A stretch of 64,000 bases of DNA, taken from positions 62,001-126,000 of the forward strand of contig JACQZZ010000013.1 in NCBI GenBank assembly GCA_016213625.1, written 5' to 3'. Below the pieces are notes generated by a model. The model worked only from the letters and a program-made list of their open reading frames with translations, made no database searches and was not told where the DNA came from. The translations under genes were made by a program, and so were the position numbers. Positions 1 to 8,093 of this stretch are shown here, piece after piece (the first letter of the stretch is position 1; each line of letters starts with the position of its first letter). Source of the stretch: Actinomycetota bacterium (GTDB lineage Bacteria; Actinomycetota; Acidimicrobiia; Acidimicrobiales; Ilumatobacteraceae).

Positions 1-1059
1 GCCGTCGGCGGGGTGGTAGTCCTTGCCCTCGATGCGGATCTTGCCGACTTCCTTGGCCTTGTTCCAGCCGCCGATCTCGAGCAGTTCGTCCCAGTGGATG
101 ACCTCGGCCTTGATGAAGCCGCGCTGGAAGTCGGTGTGGATGCGGCCGGCGCACTCAGGGGCGCTGGAACCGGCGTAGAAGGTCCACGCACGGGTCTCCT
201 TCTCGCCGGTGGTGAAGTACGTGCGCAGACCCAGCAGGTGGTACGCCGAACGCACCATGCGGAACAGTGCTCCTTCGCCCAGGCCGAAGCCCTCGAGCAT
301 CTCTGCACGCTCGACCGGGTCGGTGATGGTGGCGGCCTCGGCCTCGAGTTGCACGCACATGCCGATGACTTCCACGTTGTCGCCCGCCGAGGTGAGCTCG
401 GCGCGCACCCGCGCCTCGACGGCAGGGATGGTGTCGAGTTCGTTCTCGCCCACGTTCACCACGGCGAGCACCGAGCGGTTGGTGAGCAGGAAGTACGGCT
501 GCAGTTGCTCTCGCCATTCGGCCTTCAGGCCGGCGCGGTACAGCGGGATGCCCTCGGAGAGACTGTCGTACGCGGCCTGCAACGCTTCCAGTTCGCCGGC
601 GGCGCCCTTGTCGAGCTTCGCCTGGCGTGTTGCCTGGGTGAGGCGCTTCTCGACGGTCTCGAGGTCGGCGAGGGCGAGTTCGATCTCGACCACGCGCAGG
701 TGCTCGATGGGGTCGCTCGGGCCGGGGACGTCGTCGTCCTCGAACGCCCGGAGGACGAACACGATGGCGTCGACCTCGCGGATGTTGGCGAGGAACTTGT
801 TGCCCAGACCCTCACCCTTCGAGGCGCCTTCGACGAGTCCGCCGATGTCGACCACCTGCACGGCGGCGTGCACGAGGGTCTTCGTCTTCGACATCACCGC
901 CAGGCGATCGACCCGCTCGTCGGGCACCTTGGCGACCCCGATGTTGGGGTCCTTGGTGGCGAAGGCGTAGGGCGCAGCGAGGGCGCCTCCACCGGTGAGT
1001 GCGTTGTACAGCGAGCTCTTGCCCGCGTTGGGGAGGCCGACCAGGCCGAAGCGTTCCAT
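1..1059 (-). CDS. ychF: Redox-regulated/ribosome-binding ATPase YchF (3' end cut by window)
   Basis: Obg-family P-loop GTPase-fold protein that binds ATP and associates with ribosomes in the cytoplasm. The reverse-strand reading from an ATG at 1059 begins MERFGLVGLPNAGKSSLYNA, an N-terminal G1/Walker A motif (GLPNAGKSS). It continues with the YchF-typical VQVVDIGGLVEGASKGEGLG switch region at about residues 65-85 and a central coiled-coil stretch (LADLETVEKRLTQATRQAKL). The last codons visible give RIEGKDYHPADG, the TGS-domain signature close to the C-terminus. About 353 residues are present of a usual 355-365, so only a few residues are lost off the left edge. The long plus-strand frame opposite it is an antisense shadow. 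No nucleotide-specificity change is visible. Confidence 0.95.
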   Translation of the reverse strand, partial: MERFGLVGLPNAGKSSLYNALTGGGALAAPYAFATKDPNIGVAKVPDERVDRLAVMSKTKTLVHAAVQVVDIGGLVEGASKGEGLGNKFLANIREVDAIVFVLRAFEDDDVPGPSDPIEHLRVVEIELALADLETVEKRLTQATRQAKLDKGAAGELEALQAAYDSLSEGIPLYRAGLKAEWREQLQPYFLLTNRSVLAVVNVGENELDTIPAVEARVRAELTSAGDNVEVIGMCVQLEAEAATITDPVERAEMLEGFGLGEGALFRMVRSAYHLLGLRTYFTTGEKETRAWTFYAGSSAPECAGRIHTDFQRGFIKAEVIHWDELLEIGGWNKAKEVGKIRIEGKDYHPADG

Positions 1060-1136
1060 GACGGGCTGCAGGCTACCGGCAGGGTGGTGCCGGGGGATTT
1101 TGCCGATCCGGTGAACTCGCCGTGCCCAGTAGGGGC

Positions 1137-2369
1137 ATGAAGCCTCGTGTCGCCCTCTCCATCGCCGCCGGCCTCGTGGCGCTGGGCGCGGCGTCGTCGG
1201 TGTGGGCCGGTCAGCTGGGCGCGTCGGTGCCGCCGTGGTGTGCCGAGCACACCTCGTTCAGCGCTGGCACCGATGCCCCGGGCGACTTCCGTTGCGCCGG
1301 GTTGGCGATTCCGTTCCACACCGCGGGCGCTGCGTCGTCGCCGTACCCGCTGTGGGCAGGCCAGTGGTTGTTCCGCGACGAGGTGGGCCAGTACCGAGTG
1401 GGCACGTGCACGCTGAACCGCGGCATCCACCCCACCACCGCGGTGCCATCGCAGGTGGTGGACCAGTCGTTCCCGAACGACCCCGACGGCACCAAGGGTG
1501 CGTACCTCAGCTGGCGCTACGGCGACTCCGACGACCCACTGGTGGCCGCCGGGCTGTGGGCGGTGTTCCACCACTACGCGCTCGACGCCGCCGGCTCGAA
1601 TCGCAGCAGCGACCCGACGGCACCGTTGGTGCCCCGACTCGACGGACTGGCGGCCGCCACCGGGCGAGCCGACCTGCAAGACGCGGCCATCACGCTCGAC
1701 GCAGAGGCCCGACAGTTCAGCGGATCCTGGGCGCTGGCGGTCCGTATCGACGAGGGCGGCGTCGTGGTCGCCTCGCTCACCAGCGGGGGCACGCCCGTGC
1801 CCGACCGCGAGATCACCGTGCTCGTGAGCGGAGTCGACACTCCGTTCGCTGCCACCACGAGCACGGCCGGCGAAGCCACGGTGACGGTGTCGCTCCCGCC
1901 CGGCACCGTCACCGTGGTCGCCACCGCCGAGGCCCCCGGCCCAGCGCTGGTCTACCGAGGCGCGCCGGCGTTGCCCGACGGCCAGGGCGCGCAGACCCTG
2001 GTCACCGCCGGCCCACCGACCTTGCTGCGCGCCGAAGCCACCGCCGAGGTGGCAGCACCGCCCACCACGGTGCCCGACACGACCACAACCACGACCATCT
2101 CGCCCACGACCATCCCGCCCACGACCGTGCCCGAGACGACCGTCCTCGACACGACCGTCCCCGAGACGACGGTGCTCGACGCGACCAGCACCACCGTGGT
2201 GGAGGTGGCGCCGCCCACCACTCCCGTGCCTCCGGCCCCCACCGTGGCGTCGCCGCCAGCGTTGCCGCGCACGGGAGTGCACGGAGGGGTCGCCTGGTTG
2301 GCCACCGCGTTCCTGGTGGGCGGCATCGGCCTGTTGGGCACCCTCCGGCGCCGCGACCACACCGCGTAG
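1137..2369 (+). CDS. Secreted LPXTG-anchored surface protein with Thr/Pro-rich stalk
   Basis: About 410 residues. It starts with a signal peptide (MKPRVALSIAAGLVALGAASSVWAG). A globular region of about 270 residues follows, with two early cysteines plus GTCTLNRG, and then a Thr/Val/Pro-rich stalk at about residues 300-370 (repeats of the type VPETTVLDTT). The end is a classic sorting signal: LPRTG, a hydrophobic helix, and a basic tail RRRD. It should be exported and linked to peptidoglycan by a sortase; none is encoded in the window. A GTG start 15 bases upstream (1122) is possible, but the ATG at 1137 puts the charged residues directly before the hydrophobic core. The globular domain is not one I recognise. 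Confidence 0.8.
   Translation: MKPRVALSIAAGLVALGAASSVWAGQLGASVPPWCAEHTSFSAGTDAPGDFRCAGLAIPFHTAGAASSPYPLWAGQWLFRDEVGQYRVGTCTLNRGIHPTTAVPSQVVDQSFPNDPDGTKGAYLSWRYGDSDDPLVAAGLWAVFHHYALDAAGSNRSSDPTAPLVPRLDGLAAATGRADLQDAAITLDAEARQFSGSWALAVRIDEGGVVVASLTSGGTPVPDREITVLVSGVDTPFAATTSTAGEATVTVSLPPGTVTVVATAEAPGPALVYRGAPALPDGQGAQTLVTAGPPTLLRAEATAEVAAPPTTVPDTTTTTTISPTTIPPTTVPETTVLDTTVPETTVLDATSTTVVEVAPPTTPVPPAPTVASPPALPRTGVHGGVAWLATAFLVGGIGLLGTLRRRDHTA
2128..2192 (+). repeat. Short tandem repeats encoding the Thr/Pro stalk
   Basis: Imperfect tandem units of roughly 24-30 bases (cccgagacgaccgtcctcga, then cacgaccgtccccgagacga) encode VPETTVLDTTVPETTVLDAT-like stalk sequence in the LPXTG protein. Such units are prone to length variation between strains, which would change how far the head projects from the wall. 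Confidence 0.55.
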
Positions 2370-2379
2370 ACTTCGCCGG

Positions 2380-3384
2380 GTGACACCGGTGGAAGCGCTC
2401 GAGCAAGTGGTGCACTACCTCGATCGCGCCCACGACACCGGCTTCAAGGCGAAGGCGTTCGTGCGTGCGCTCGACGTGGTGCGGTCCGTGCCGCCCGACG
2501 AGTTGCAGCAGCGGGCCGAGGCCGGCACCCTCACCGACCTCGACGGCATCGGCGATTCCACCGCCGCCATCATCACCCAGGCACTCGACGGCGACGATCT
2601 GCCCTATCTGGCCGACCTCGACGCCAAGACCCAGGTGCCCATCACCGCCGAGGGCGAGCGGTACCGCCGGGCGCTGAAGGGCGACCTGCACCTCCACAGC
2701 CGGTGGAGCGACGGCGGCGCCACCATCGAGGCCATGGCCCGCACGGCCATCGCACTGGGCCACGAGTACATGGTGCTCACCGACCACTCGCCCCGGCTCA
2801 CGGTGGCCCACGGGCTGTGCGCCGACCGACTGGCCGAGCAAGTGGCCGACGTCGAGGTCTTGAACGAGCGGCTGGCGCCGTTCCGCATCCTCACCGGCAT
2901 CGAGGTCGACATCCTCGAGGACGGCACGCTCGACCACGGCCCCGAGGTGCTGTCGAAGCTCGACGTGGTGGTGGCCAGCGTGCACAGCAAGTTGCGCATG
3001 GGCCACGACGAGATGACCGCGCGGATGGTGCGGGCCGTGGCCAGTCCCGATGTCGACATCCTGGGTCACTGCACGGGTCGGCTCATCGGCAAACGCGAGC
3101 CGTCCACCTTCGATCCCGATTACGTGTTCGCCGCCTGCGCCCAGTTCCACACTGCCGTCGAGATCAACTGCCGCCCAGAACGACTCGACCCTCCGCGTCC
3201 GCTGCTGCAGATGGCGGTCGAGTACGGGTGCTACTTCACCATCGACTCCGACGCCCACAGCACCGGTCAATTGGAGTGGCAACCTCACGGATGCGACCGG
3301 GCGGCCGAGGTGGGTGTGCCGGTCGAACGGGTGCTCAACACCTGGCCCGTGGAGGAACTCCTCCGTTGGGTCGCGGGGGAGTAG
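2380..3384 (+). CDS. PHP-domain phosphoesterase with N-terminal helix-hairpin-helix domain (PolX-like without the polymerase core)
   Basis: 334 residues with a GTG start 10 bases after the preceding stop. The N-terminal 85 residues resemble the helical 8-kDa/HhH domain of family X polymerases (LEQVVHYLDRAHDTGFKAKAFVRALDVV, then LTDLDGIGDSTAAIITQ). The rest is a PHP metal-dependent phosphoesterase with DLHLHSRWSDG (about residue 105), VLTDHSPR (about 135), TGIEVDIL, ASVHSKL, ILGHCTGR and the terminal DSDAH metal ligand. Bacterial PolX proteins of about 570 residues carry a nucleotidyltransferase core between these parts; here it is missing. The protein is therefore probably a stand-alone phosphatase or nuclease of the YcdX/HisK-like type with a DNA-binding aid. 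The substrate is not known from sequence. Confidence 0.82.
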   Translation: MTPVEALEQVVHYLDRAHDTGFKAKAFVRALDVVRSVPPDELQQRAEAGTLTDLDGIGDSTAAIITQALDGDDLPYLADLDAKTQVPITAEGERYRRALKGDLHLHSRWSDGGATIEAMARTAIALGHEYMVLTDHSPRLTVAHGLCADRLAEQVADVEVLNERLAPFRILTGIEVDILEDGTLDHGPEVLSKLDVVVASVHSKLRMGHDEMTARMVRAVASPDVDILGHCTGRLIGKREPSTFDPDYVFAACAQFHTAVEINCRPERLDPPRPLLQMAVEYGCYFTIDSDAHSTGQLEWQPHGCDRAAEVGVPVERVLNTWPVEELLRWVAGE

Positions 3385-3403
3385 CCCGATAGGGTTGTTC
3401 CCT

Positions 3404-3490
3404 ATGTCGAAGAAGACCAAGAAGCGCAAGGCCCGCCTGCGCCGCAGCAAGGCCAACCACGGCAAGCGCCCGAACATGGGGCGTGGCTGA
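3404..3490 (+). CDS. Small basic ribosomal protein, bL37-like (28 aa)
   Basis: A 28-codon frame from an ATG at 3404 encodes a very basic peptide starting MSKKTKKRKARLRRSKANHG and ending KRPNMGRG. The ANHGKRPN block and the Lys/Arg-rich N-terminus match the tiny actinobacterial large-subunit protein bL37 (about 24 residues) seen in mycobacterial ribosome structures. It is too short for most gene finders. It lies 19 bases after the PHP gene, and its TGA overlaps the GTG start of the peptidase (GTGGCTGA). The assignment rests on motif memory and not on an alignment. Confidence 0.72.
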   Translation: MSKKTKKRKARLRRSKANHGKRPNMGRG

Positions 3491-5516
3491 CACTCCGCTG
3501 ATCTCTTCGCCCGCCACCCGGCGCGGCGAGGAGAGCGACGTCTATCACGGCGTTGCGGTGCCAGATCCCTATCGGTGGCTGGAGGACGGTTCGTCCCCCG
3601 AGGTCGCCGAGTGGGTTGCCATTCACAATTCAAGAACCCGACAGGCGCTCGATGCCCGGCCCACATGGCGTGGGTGGCACGAGCGCCTTTCCGCGCTCGT
3701 GGCGTTGCCCACCACGCTCGATCTGGTGGTCGCGGGTGAGCAGCTGTTCGTGCTCGAGCGGGCGCAGGGCGCCGATCAGTACGCCCTGGTCGTGCGCAGC
3801 GCGGTGCGCCCCGAGGTGCCCGCCCGGGTGCTGCTGGATCCCGCGGCCCTCGCCGCTGACGGCGCCGTGGCCATCGACTGGTTCCACCCCTCGCACGATG
3901 GATCGCTGGTGGCCTACGGGCTCAGCGAGGGCGGCACCGAGAACAGCGTGCTGCACGTCATGCGCGTGGCCACGGGCGAGGTGTTGGCCGATCGCATTCC
4001 CAACACCCGTGCCGCCAGCGTCGCCTGGCTGCCCGATCACAGCGGCTTCTGGTACGCCGTCTACCCCGAGGGCGACGAGTACCACCGGCACATCAGGTTC
4101 CACGTGCTGGGCACGCCGGCGTCCGACGATCCGGTGGTGTTCGACCGGCTGCCCACGCCCCAGTCGTGGCCCGACGTGAGTGTGTCGACCGACGGCGAGT
4201 GGGTGCTCGTCCACTTGATGGTCGGTTGGTCGCAGGTCGATGTGCACCTGCTGCACGTGCCCACCGAAGAGTGGACCGTGGTGGTCGAGGGCGTGGAGGC
4301 ACAGTCGTCGTTCCGCTTCTCGTCGAGTTCGCTGGTGGGAGTCACCACGCTCGACGCGCCGAACAGTCGCGTGGTGCGGGCGTCGCTGGAAGCCCCGGGT
4401 GAGTGGGTCACCGTGGTGCCCGAGCGGCCCGATGTGGTGCTCGGTCGACTGGTGGTCTGCGAGGGCGACCTGGTGGTGTCGGCCAGCAGGGTGGCGGTGG
4501 ATCACCTCGAGCGCTACACGGCCGAGGGCGAGTTGGTGCACACCGTCGACCTGGGCGCGGCCAGCGTTGCCGCGCTCGATGCCGACGACGGCCACCTATT
4601 CGCCGCCGTCGCCACGTTCGGTGCACCCATCGGGGTGGCCCGCATCGAAGCCGACGGTGGCGTGCACGCCTGGAGTCGGGCCATCGACCCGGCGCTGCTG
4701 CCCGAGCTCACCGTCACCCAGGTGTTCTACCCCTCGCTCGACGGCACGCAGATCCCCATGTTCGTGGCCCATCGGGTCGACATCACGCCGTCGGCCGACA
4801 CGCCGCTCATCCTCACCGGCTACGGCGGGTTCGCCATTGCCGAGTCGCCGGTGTGGATGCCGAACCTGGCCGCTTGGTGCGCTGCCGGTGGCGTGTACGC
4901 CATCGCCGGGCTACGCGGCGGGTACGAGTACGGCGAGTCGTGGCACCAGGCGGGTCGCCGCGGCAACAAGCAGCGCGTGTTCGACGACTTCCACTCCGCA
5001 GCCGACTGGCTGGTGGCGCAGGGCCACACCCGGCGCGACCTGCTGGCCCTGCACGGTGGCAGCAACGGTGGCTTGCTGATGGGGGCCGCCATCACCCAGC
5101 GCCCCGACCTCGCGCCGGTCGTGTGGTGCGCGGTGCCGTTGCTCGACATGATCCGGTTTCCGCAGTTCCTCATCGCCCGGCTGTGGACCGACGAGTACGG
5201 CGACCCCGACGTCGCCGAGGAATTCCAGTGGTTGTGGGACTACTCGCCCTATCACCACGTGCAGCAGGGGGCGCAGTATCCAGCGGTGCTGTTCACCACC
5301 GCCGAAGGCGACACACGGGTCGACCCGTGCCATGCCAGGAAGATGGCAGCGCTGCTCACCGAGGCCAGCGCCTCGCAAGCCACACGGCCCATCCTGCTCT
5401 GGCAGGCAGGTCGCGCCGGCCACGGGGTGGGCAAGCCCGCCTCCATGAGGGTGCGCGAGGGTGCCGACGTGCTGGCGTTCTTCTGCTGGCAACTGGGTGT
5501 GGAGCACCTGGCATGA
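3483..5516 (+). CDS. Prolyl oligopeptidase family serine peptidase (S9A)
   Basis: 677 residues, the usual length for the family. The N-terminus (HGVAVPDPYRWLEDGSSPEV) is the typical S9A entry into a seven-bladed beta-propeller. The C-terminal alpha/beta hydrolase begins near residue 430 (LILTGYGGFAIAESPVW) and has the nucleophile elbow HGGSNGGLLMG (Ser at about 524), with the Asp expected in the segment after GDTRVDPCH and the His in GRAGHG near residue 645. No signal peptide is visible, so it is probably cytoplasmic and cleaves after proline in short peptides. The GTG start overlaps the stop of the bL37-like gene, and its own stop overlaps the next ATG, indicating one transcript. Confidence 0.92.
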   Translation: MADTPLISSPATRRGEESDVYHGVAVPDPYRWLEDGSSPEVAEWVAIHNSRTRQALDARPTWRGWHERLSALVALPTTLDLVVAGEQLFVLERAQGADQYALVVRSAVRPEVPARVLLDPAALAADGAVAIDWFHPSHDGSLVAYGLSEGGTENSVLHVMRVATGEVLADRIPNTRAASVAWLPDHSGFWYAVYPEGDEYHRHIRFHVLGTPASDDPVVFDRLPTPQSWPDVSVSTDGEWVLVHLMVGWSQVDVHLLHVPTEEWTVVVEGVEAQSSFRFSSSSLVGVTTLDAPNSRVVRASLEAPGEWVTVVPERPDVVLGRLVVCEGDLVVSASRVAVDHLERYTAEGELVHTVDLGAASVAALDADDGHLFAAVATFGAPIGVARIEADGGVHAWSRAIDPALLPELTVTQVFYPSLDGTQIPMFVAHRVDITPSADTPLILTGYGGFAIAESPVWMPNLAAWCAAGGVYAIAGLRGGYEYGESWHQAGRRGNKQRVFDDFHSAADWLVAQGHTRRDLLALHGGSNGGLLMGAAITQRPDLAPVVWCAVPLLDMIRFPQFLIARLWTDEYGDPDVAEEFQWLWDYSPYHHVQQGAQYPAVLFTTAEGDTRVDPCHARKMAALLTEASASQATRPILLWQAGRAGHGVGKPASMRVREGADVLAFFCWQLGVEHLA

Positions 5517-6112
5517 CCGCCGTGGTGGAGCTGCGCATCAGTTCGGCCGTCGAGCCGTGGGAACGCATCGGGCTGCGTGTGGTGGACGGTGTGGCACACA
5601 TCGGCGGGGTCACGCTGCGGTTCGAACCCGGCGACGCCGGGCTCCTGTCGTGGGGCCTGGCCGACTCGCCCACGCAACCCGAGGCCATCGACGGCCTCCC
5701 CACCTTCCACGTCGACCGGCACGGCGAACCGTCGCACGAGCACCCGTTGCGCATCGTCGGGTTCGATCACGTGGTGGTCATGACCTCGTCGCTCGAGCGC
5801 ACGTGTGGCGCCATCCAGGAGGCCACCGGCGAGGAGCTGCGACGCATCCGCGAAGCGGGTCCGGTGCGCCAGGGCTTCCACCGGCTCGGCGAACTCATCG
5901 TCGAGGTGGTCGAGACGGCCCAGATCACCGCGCCGCAGGCCGCGTTCTGGGGATTCGTGTGGAACGTGGAAGACCTGTACGAGGCGTGCGACCACATCGG
6001 CCCCGAGCTGGTGTCGCTGCCGAAGACGGCCGTGCAGAGCGGTCGGTTCATCGCCACCGTGAAGTCGTCGGCCGGGTTGGGCGTCCCCCTGGCCCTCATG
6101 ACCCCACGCTGA
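5513..6112 (+). CDS. Glyoxalase/VOC-like domain protein
   Basis: 199 residues, starting at an ATG that overlaps the peptidase stop by four bases. The N-terminal 75 residues are a small beta-rich piece. From about residue 80 the sequence IVGFDHVVVMTSSLERTCGAIQEATGEELRRIRE is the first strand-helix unit of a VOC fold. It is followed by GELIVEVVET and a second half with FWGFVWNVEDLYEACDHIG and a final LGVPLALMTP. Metal ligands are not unequivocal, so catalytic activity is unproven. Substrate unknown; the operon-like spacing suggests co-expression with the peptidase. Confidence 0.72.
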   Translation: MTAVVELRISSAVEPWERIGLRVVDGVAHIGGVTLRFEPGDAGLLSWGLADSPTQPEAIDGLPTFHVDRHGEPSHEHPLRIVGFDHVVVMTSSLERTCGAIQEATGEELRRIREAGPVRQGFHRLGELIVEVVETAQITAPQAAFWGFVWNVEDLYEACDHIGPELVSLPKTAVQSGRFIATVKSSAGLGVPLALMTPR

Positions 6113-6139
6113 CTCGTGCGGGCCGTAGAATTCCGGCGT

Positions 6140-7033
6140 ATGTCTCGTAGCTACCGGGTACTCGCCCTCGCCCTCGTCGGTGTGCTGGTGCTCGTGGGCC
6201 TGGCGAAGGTCGCGGGTGGCGATTCCGATGCCGCGCCCGTTGCCGATCCGGCAGCGTCGGGCGCGAGCGAGACCGTTGCCTCGGAGGCGATGACTCCCGT
6301 CGAGTCGGTCACCGACGAAGTCGACGGCGACGTCACCACCACCAGCACCACCGCGCCGCCCGTCACCGGGCCGTGCACCGTGACGGCGGCCATCCAGACG
6401 GGTGCCACCGGCGCCGAAGTGCAATGCCTGGAGAGTCAGCTGGTGGCCGCGGGGCTGATGGCGGCGGCCGATGCGACGTTCGACGCCGCCACCGATCAGG
6501 CCGTGCGTGCCTTTCAGACCGCCAAGTCGCTGGAGGTCGACGGCATCGCCGGTCGCCAGACCGCGCAGGCGATGGGCATCTGGGCCGGGCCCCTCGGCCC
6601 GCAGCCCGCCACCGACGCCGATTGCCCCAGTACCGGGCACGGTGCCATCGTCGACCGGGCCAACCAGCGCGGTGCGCTGTGCGAGAACGGTGCCATCACG
6701 TACCAGTTCCCCCTCACGTCGGCCTGGAGCCAGCCCGACCCCGGGGTGTACCCCGTGTATGCCAAGGACCTGAACGCGTCCAGCAACTTCGGCGGGCACT
6801 ACAGCACGATGACCCACTTCGTGGCCTTCACCCGCGGCAAGTACAAGGGTGCCCGCATCGCTTTCCACAGCGTGCCCAAGCTGAGCAACGGCGACTGGGT
6901 GATGCCGCTCGACGGCGTCGGCACCGAGCAGTACCACGGCGAATCCTCCGGCTGCATCCGAGTGCTGCCCGATGACGCCGTGAAGATCTGGGACTGGCTC
7001 TCGTCGGGCGACGAGGTCCACGTCATCTCGTAG
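6140..7033 (+). CDS. L,D-transpeptidase (YkuD) with peptidoglycan-binding domain
   Basis: 297 residues from an ATG at 6140. An N-terminal membrane anchor or signal (RVLALALVGVLVLVGLAKVA) is followed by a Ser/Thr/Ala-rich linker, then a PG_binding_1 domain at about 80-145 (GATGAEVQCLESQLVAAGL, AVRAFQTAKSLEVDGIAG). The catalytic YkuD domain at about 165-297 has HGAIVDRANQRGALCENG, a His in RIAFHSVP and the nucleophile motif SSGCIRV with Cys at about 274. It forms 3-3 crosslinks or attaches proteins in the cell wall, acting outside the membrane. It ends 10 bases from the convergent nuclease gene. A start 24 bases upstream is possible but adds no signal-like sequence. Confidence 0.9.
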   Translation: MSRSYRVLALALVGVLVLVGLAKVAGGDSDAAPVADPAASGASETVASEAMTPVESVTDEVDGDVTTTSTTAPPVTGPCTVTAAIQTGATGAEVQCLESQLVAAGLMAAADATFDAATDQAVRAFQTAKSLEVDGIAGRQTAQAMGIWAGPLGPQPATDADCPSTGHGAIVDRANQRGALCENGAITYQFPLTSAWSQPDPGVYPVYAKDLNASSNFGGHYSTMTHFVAFTRGKYKGARIAFHSVPKLSNGDWVMPLDGVGTEQYHGESSGCIRVLPDDAVKIWDWLSSGDEVHVIS

Positions 7034-7043
7034 CCCGTGCAGG

Positions 7044-7979
7044 TCAGGGGTCGATGTGGTCGTCGCTCTCGCCGCGCAGGAACACCTGACCCTCGGTGCA
7101 CTCGCTCTGCAGCGGGCACCAGCGGCAGGCCACGCCGACCTTCTTCAGCGGTGTGCGTCCCTCGACGGTGAGCTCCACGTGGCGGGCGATGCCCTCCAAC
7201 GCGCGGGTGAGCGCGGCGTGCAAGGTGCCTTCGGTGACGTCCTCCACGTCGCTCTCGGCGTAGTCGAGGTAGTAGGTGACCAGCTTGCGCGGCGGCACCT
7301 GCTGGCGCAGCGTCTGTACGAGTGCGTAGAAGCGCAAATCGTCGCGATGATGGAACGACTTGTTGCCGCTCTTGAAGTCGATGATGAGCAGCCGGCTCTC
7401 GCGCCCCGCGGGCTTGCCCACCACGAGGTCGACCTTGCCGGTGAACTCGATGGTGCCGGTGGGCTTCCATCTCGCTGCTGCCTCCAGCACCGGCTGGGCC
7501 GACAGGGGGAGCGGCGGGAAGTCCTGGAGGAACTTGGTGGTGCGGTCGATCGCTCGGCTGCGCAGCTCGGCCCACTCGCCCTCGCTGAGGCCGGCCACGT
7601 AGGCCCCGCGGTTGTCGGCCTGATCCACCAGGCGGGCCATCGCGTCGTCGACCACCGCGGCGGGGTGCGGCTCGCCGCGCCAGTTGAGCGAGAGTTCGAT
7701 GGCCTTGTGGGCCACGAATCCGGCGGCCGACGCGGGCTTCCACTGGAAGTCGTCGGGCGCCAGGTGGCGCACCTCACAGCCGTGCACCTTGGCCAGGAAG
7801 CCCTTGCTCACCCACAGCGACTCGCCCTCCAGGCGAGCCGACAGCTGGGCGATCTCGGTGGTCGCCCGCTCGAGCAGCTCGTCGACGAACTCCTGCGGGA
7901 ACACCAGCGGCTCGGTATCGCGCCGGATGAGCGCCAGCGTGCGTTCCTGCGTGGGGGTGAGCGCGGCGGGTTCCTGCAC
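7044..7979 (-). CDS. PD-(D/E)XK nuclease of the RecB/AddB C-terminal type
   Basis: 311 residues. The nuclease core is visible as IEFTGKVDLVVGK (catalytic Asp) followed by RLLIIDFKSGNKSFHHRDDL (the D-x-K pair) and QTLRQQVPPR, near residues 175-230. Downstream, ACRWCPLQSEC with a further Cys-rich tail recalls the iron-sulphur cluster of AddB/Cas4-like RecB nucleases, though the more distal cysteine of that cluster is not obvious. Likely acts on DNA ends in repair. No cas genes or CRISPR repeats are nearby, so a CRISPR role is not supported. It shares a divergent upstream region with the 111-residue protein at 8094. Confidence 0.82.
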   Translation of the reverse strand: MQEPAALTPTQERTLALIRRDTEPLVFPQEFVDELLERATTEIAQLSARLEGESLWVSKGFLAKVHGCEVRHLAPDDFQWKPASAAGFVAHKAIELSLNWRGEPHPAAVVDDAMARLVDQADNRGAYVAGLSEGEWAELRSRAIDRTTKFLQDFPPLPLSAQPVLEAAARWKPTGTIEFTGKVDLVVGKPAGRESRLLIIDFKSGNKSFHHRDDLRFYALVQTLRQQVPPRKLVTYYLDYAESDVEDVTEGTLHAALTRALEGIARHVELTVEGRTPLKKVGVACRWCPLQSECTEGQVFLRGESDDHIDP

Positions 7980-7996
7980 GGCCCGACACTACCGAG

Positions 7997-8044
7997 GAGC
8001 GCGCGAACTTGAGTTCCGGCGTCGGAACTTGAGTTCGCGTGCTC
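7997..8044. repeat. Long imperfect palindrome in a divergent promoter region
   Basis: A 12-bp arm (gagcgcgcgaac, 7997-8008) pairs with 8033-8044 with one G-T wobble. A symmetric TTGA/TTGA internal loop and a second 6-bp arm (gttccg/cggaac) around a GCGT loop follow. Equivalently, the motif gaacttgagttc occurs twice. It lies between the divergent nuclease (start 7979) and the gene at 8094, so it may be an operator for both or a structured leader. Confidence 0.6.
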
Positions 8045-8093
8045 GGTTGATGCACGGGGGAACTGCGTGACACCCATTTGGCACCATGCAGGT

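Noticed and set aside
13-1140. 375-codon open frame on the plus strand
   Set aside because: Antisense to ychF, whose minus-strand reading has clear G1, switch and TGS motifs; the plus-strand product has no recognisable domain.
2002-3666. 554-codon minus-strand frame across the LPXTG, PHP and peptidase genes
   Set aside because: Shadow of high-GC coding on the plus strand; low-complexity Arg/Gly/His-rich translation and no ribosome site.
5252-7021. 589-codon minus-strand frame
   Set aside because: Opposite to the VOC and L,D-transpeptidase genes that carry catalytic motifs; no domain on the minus strand.
7044-7979. Nuclease considered as Cas4
   Set aside because: RecB-like core with a Cys cluster, but no cas1/cas2 or repeats near; length and position fit a general RecB-like repair nuclease.
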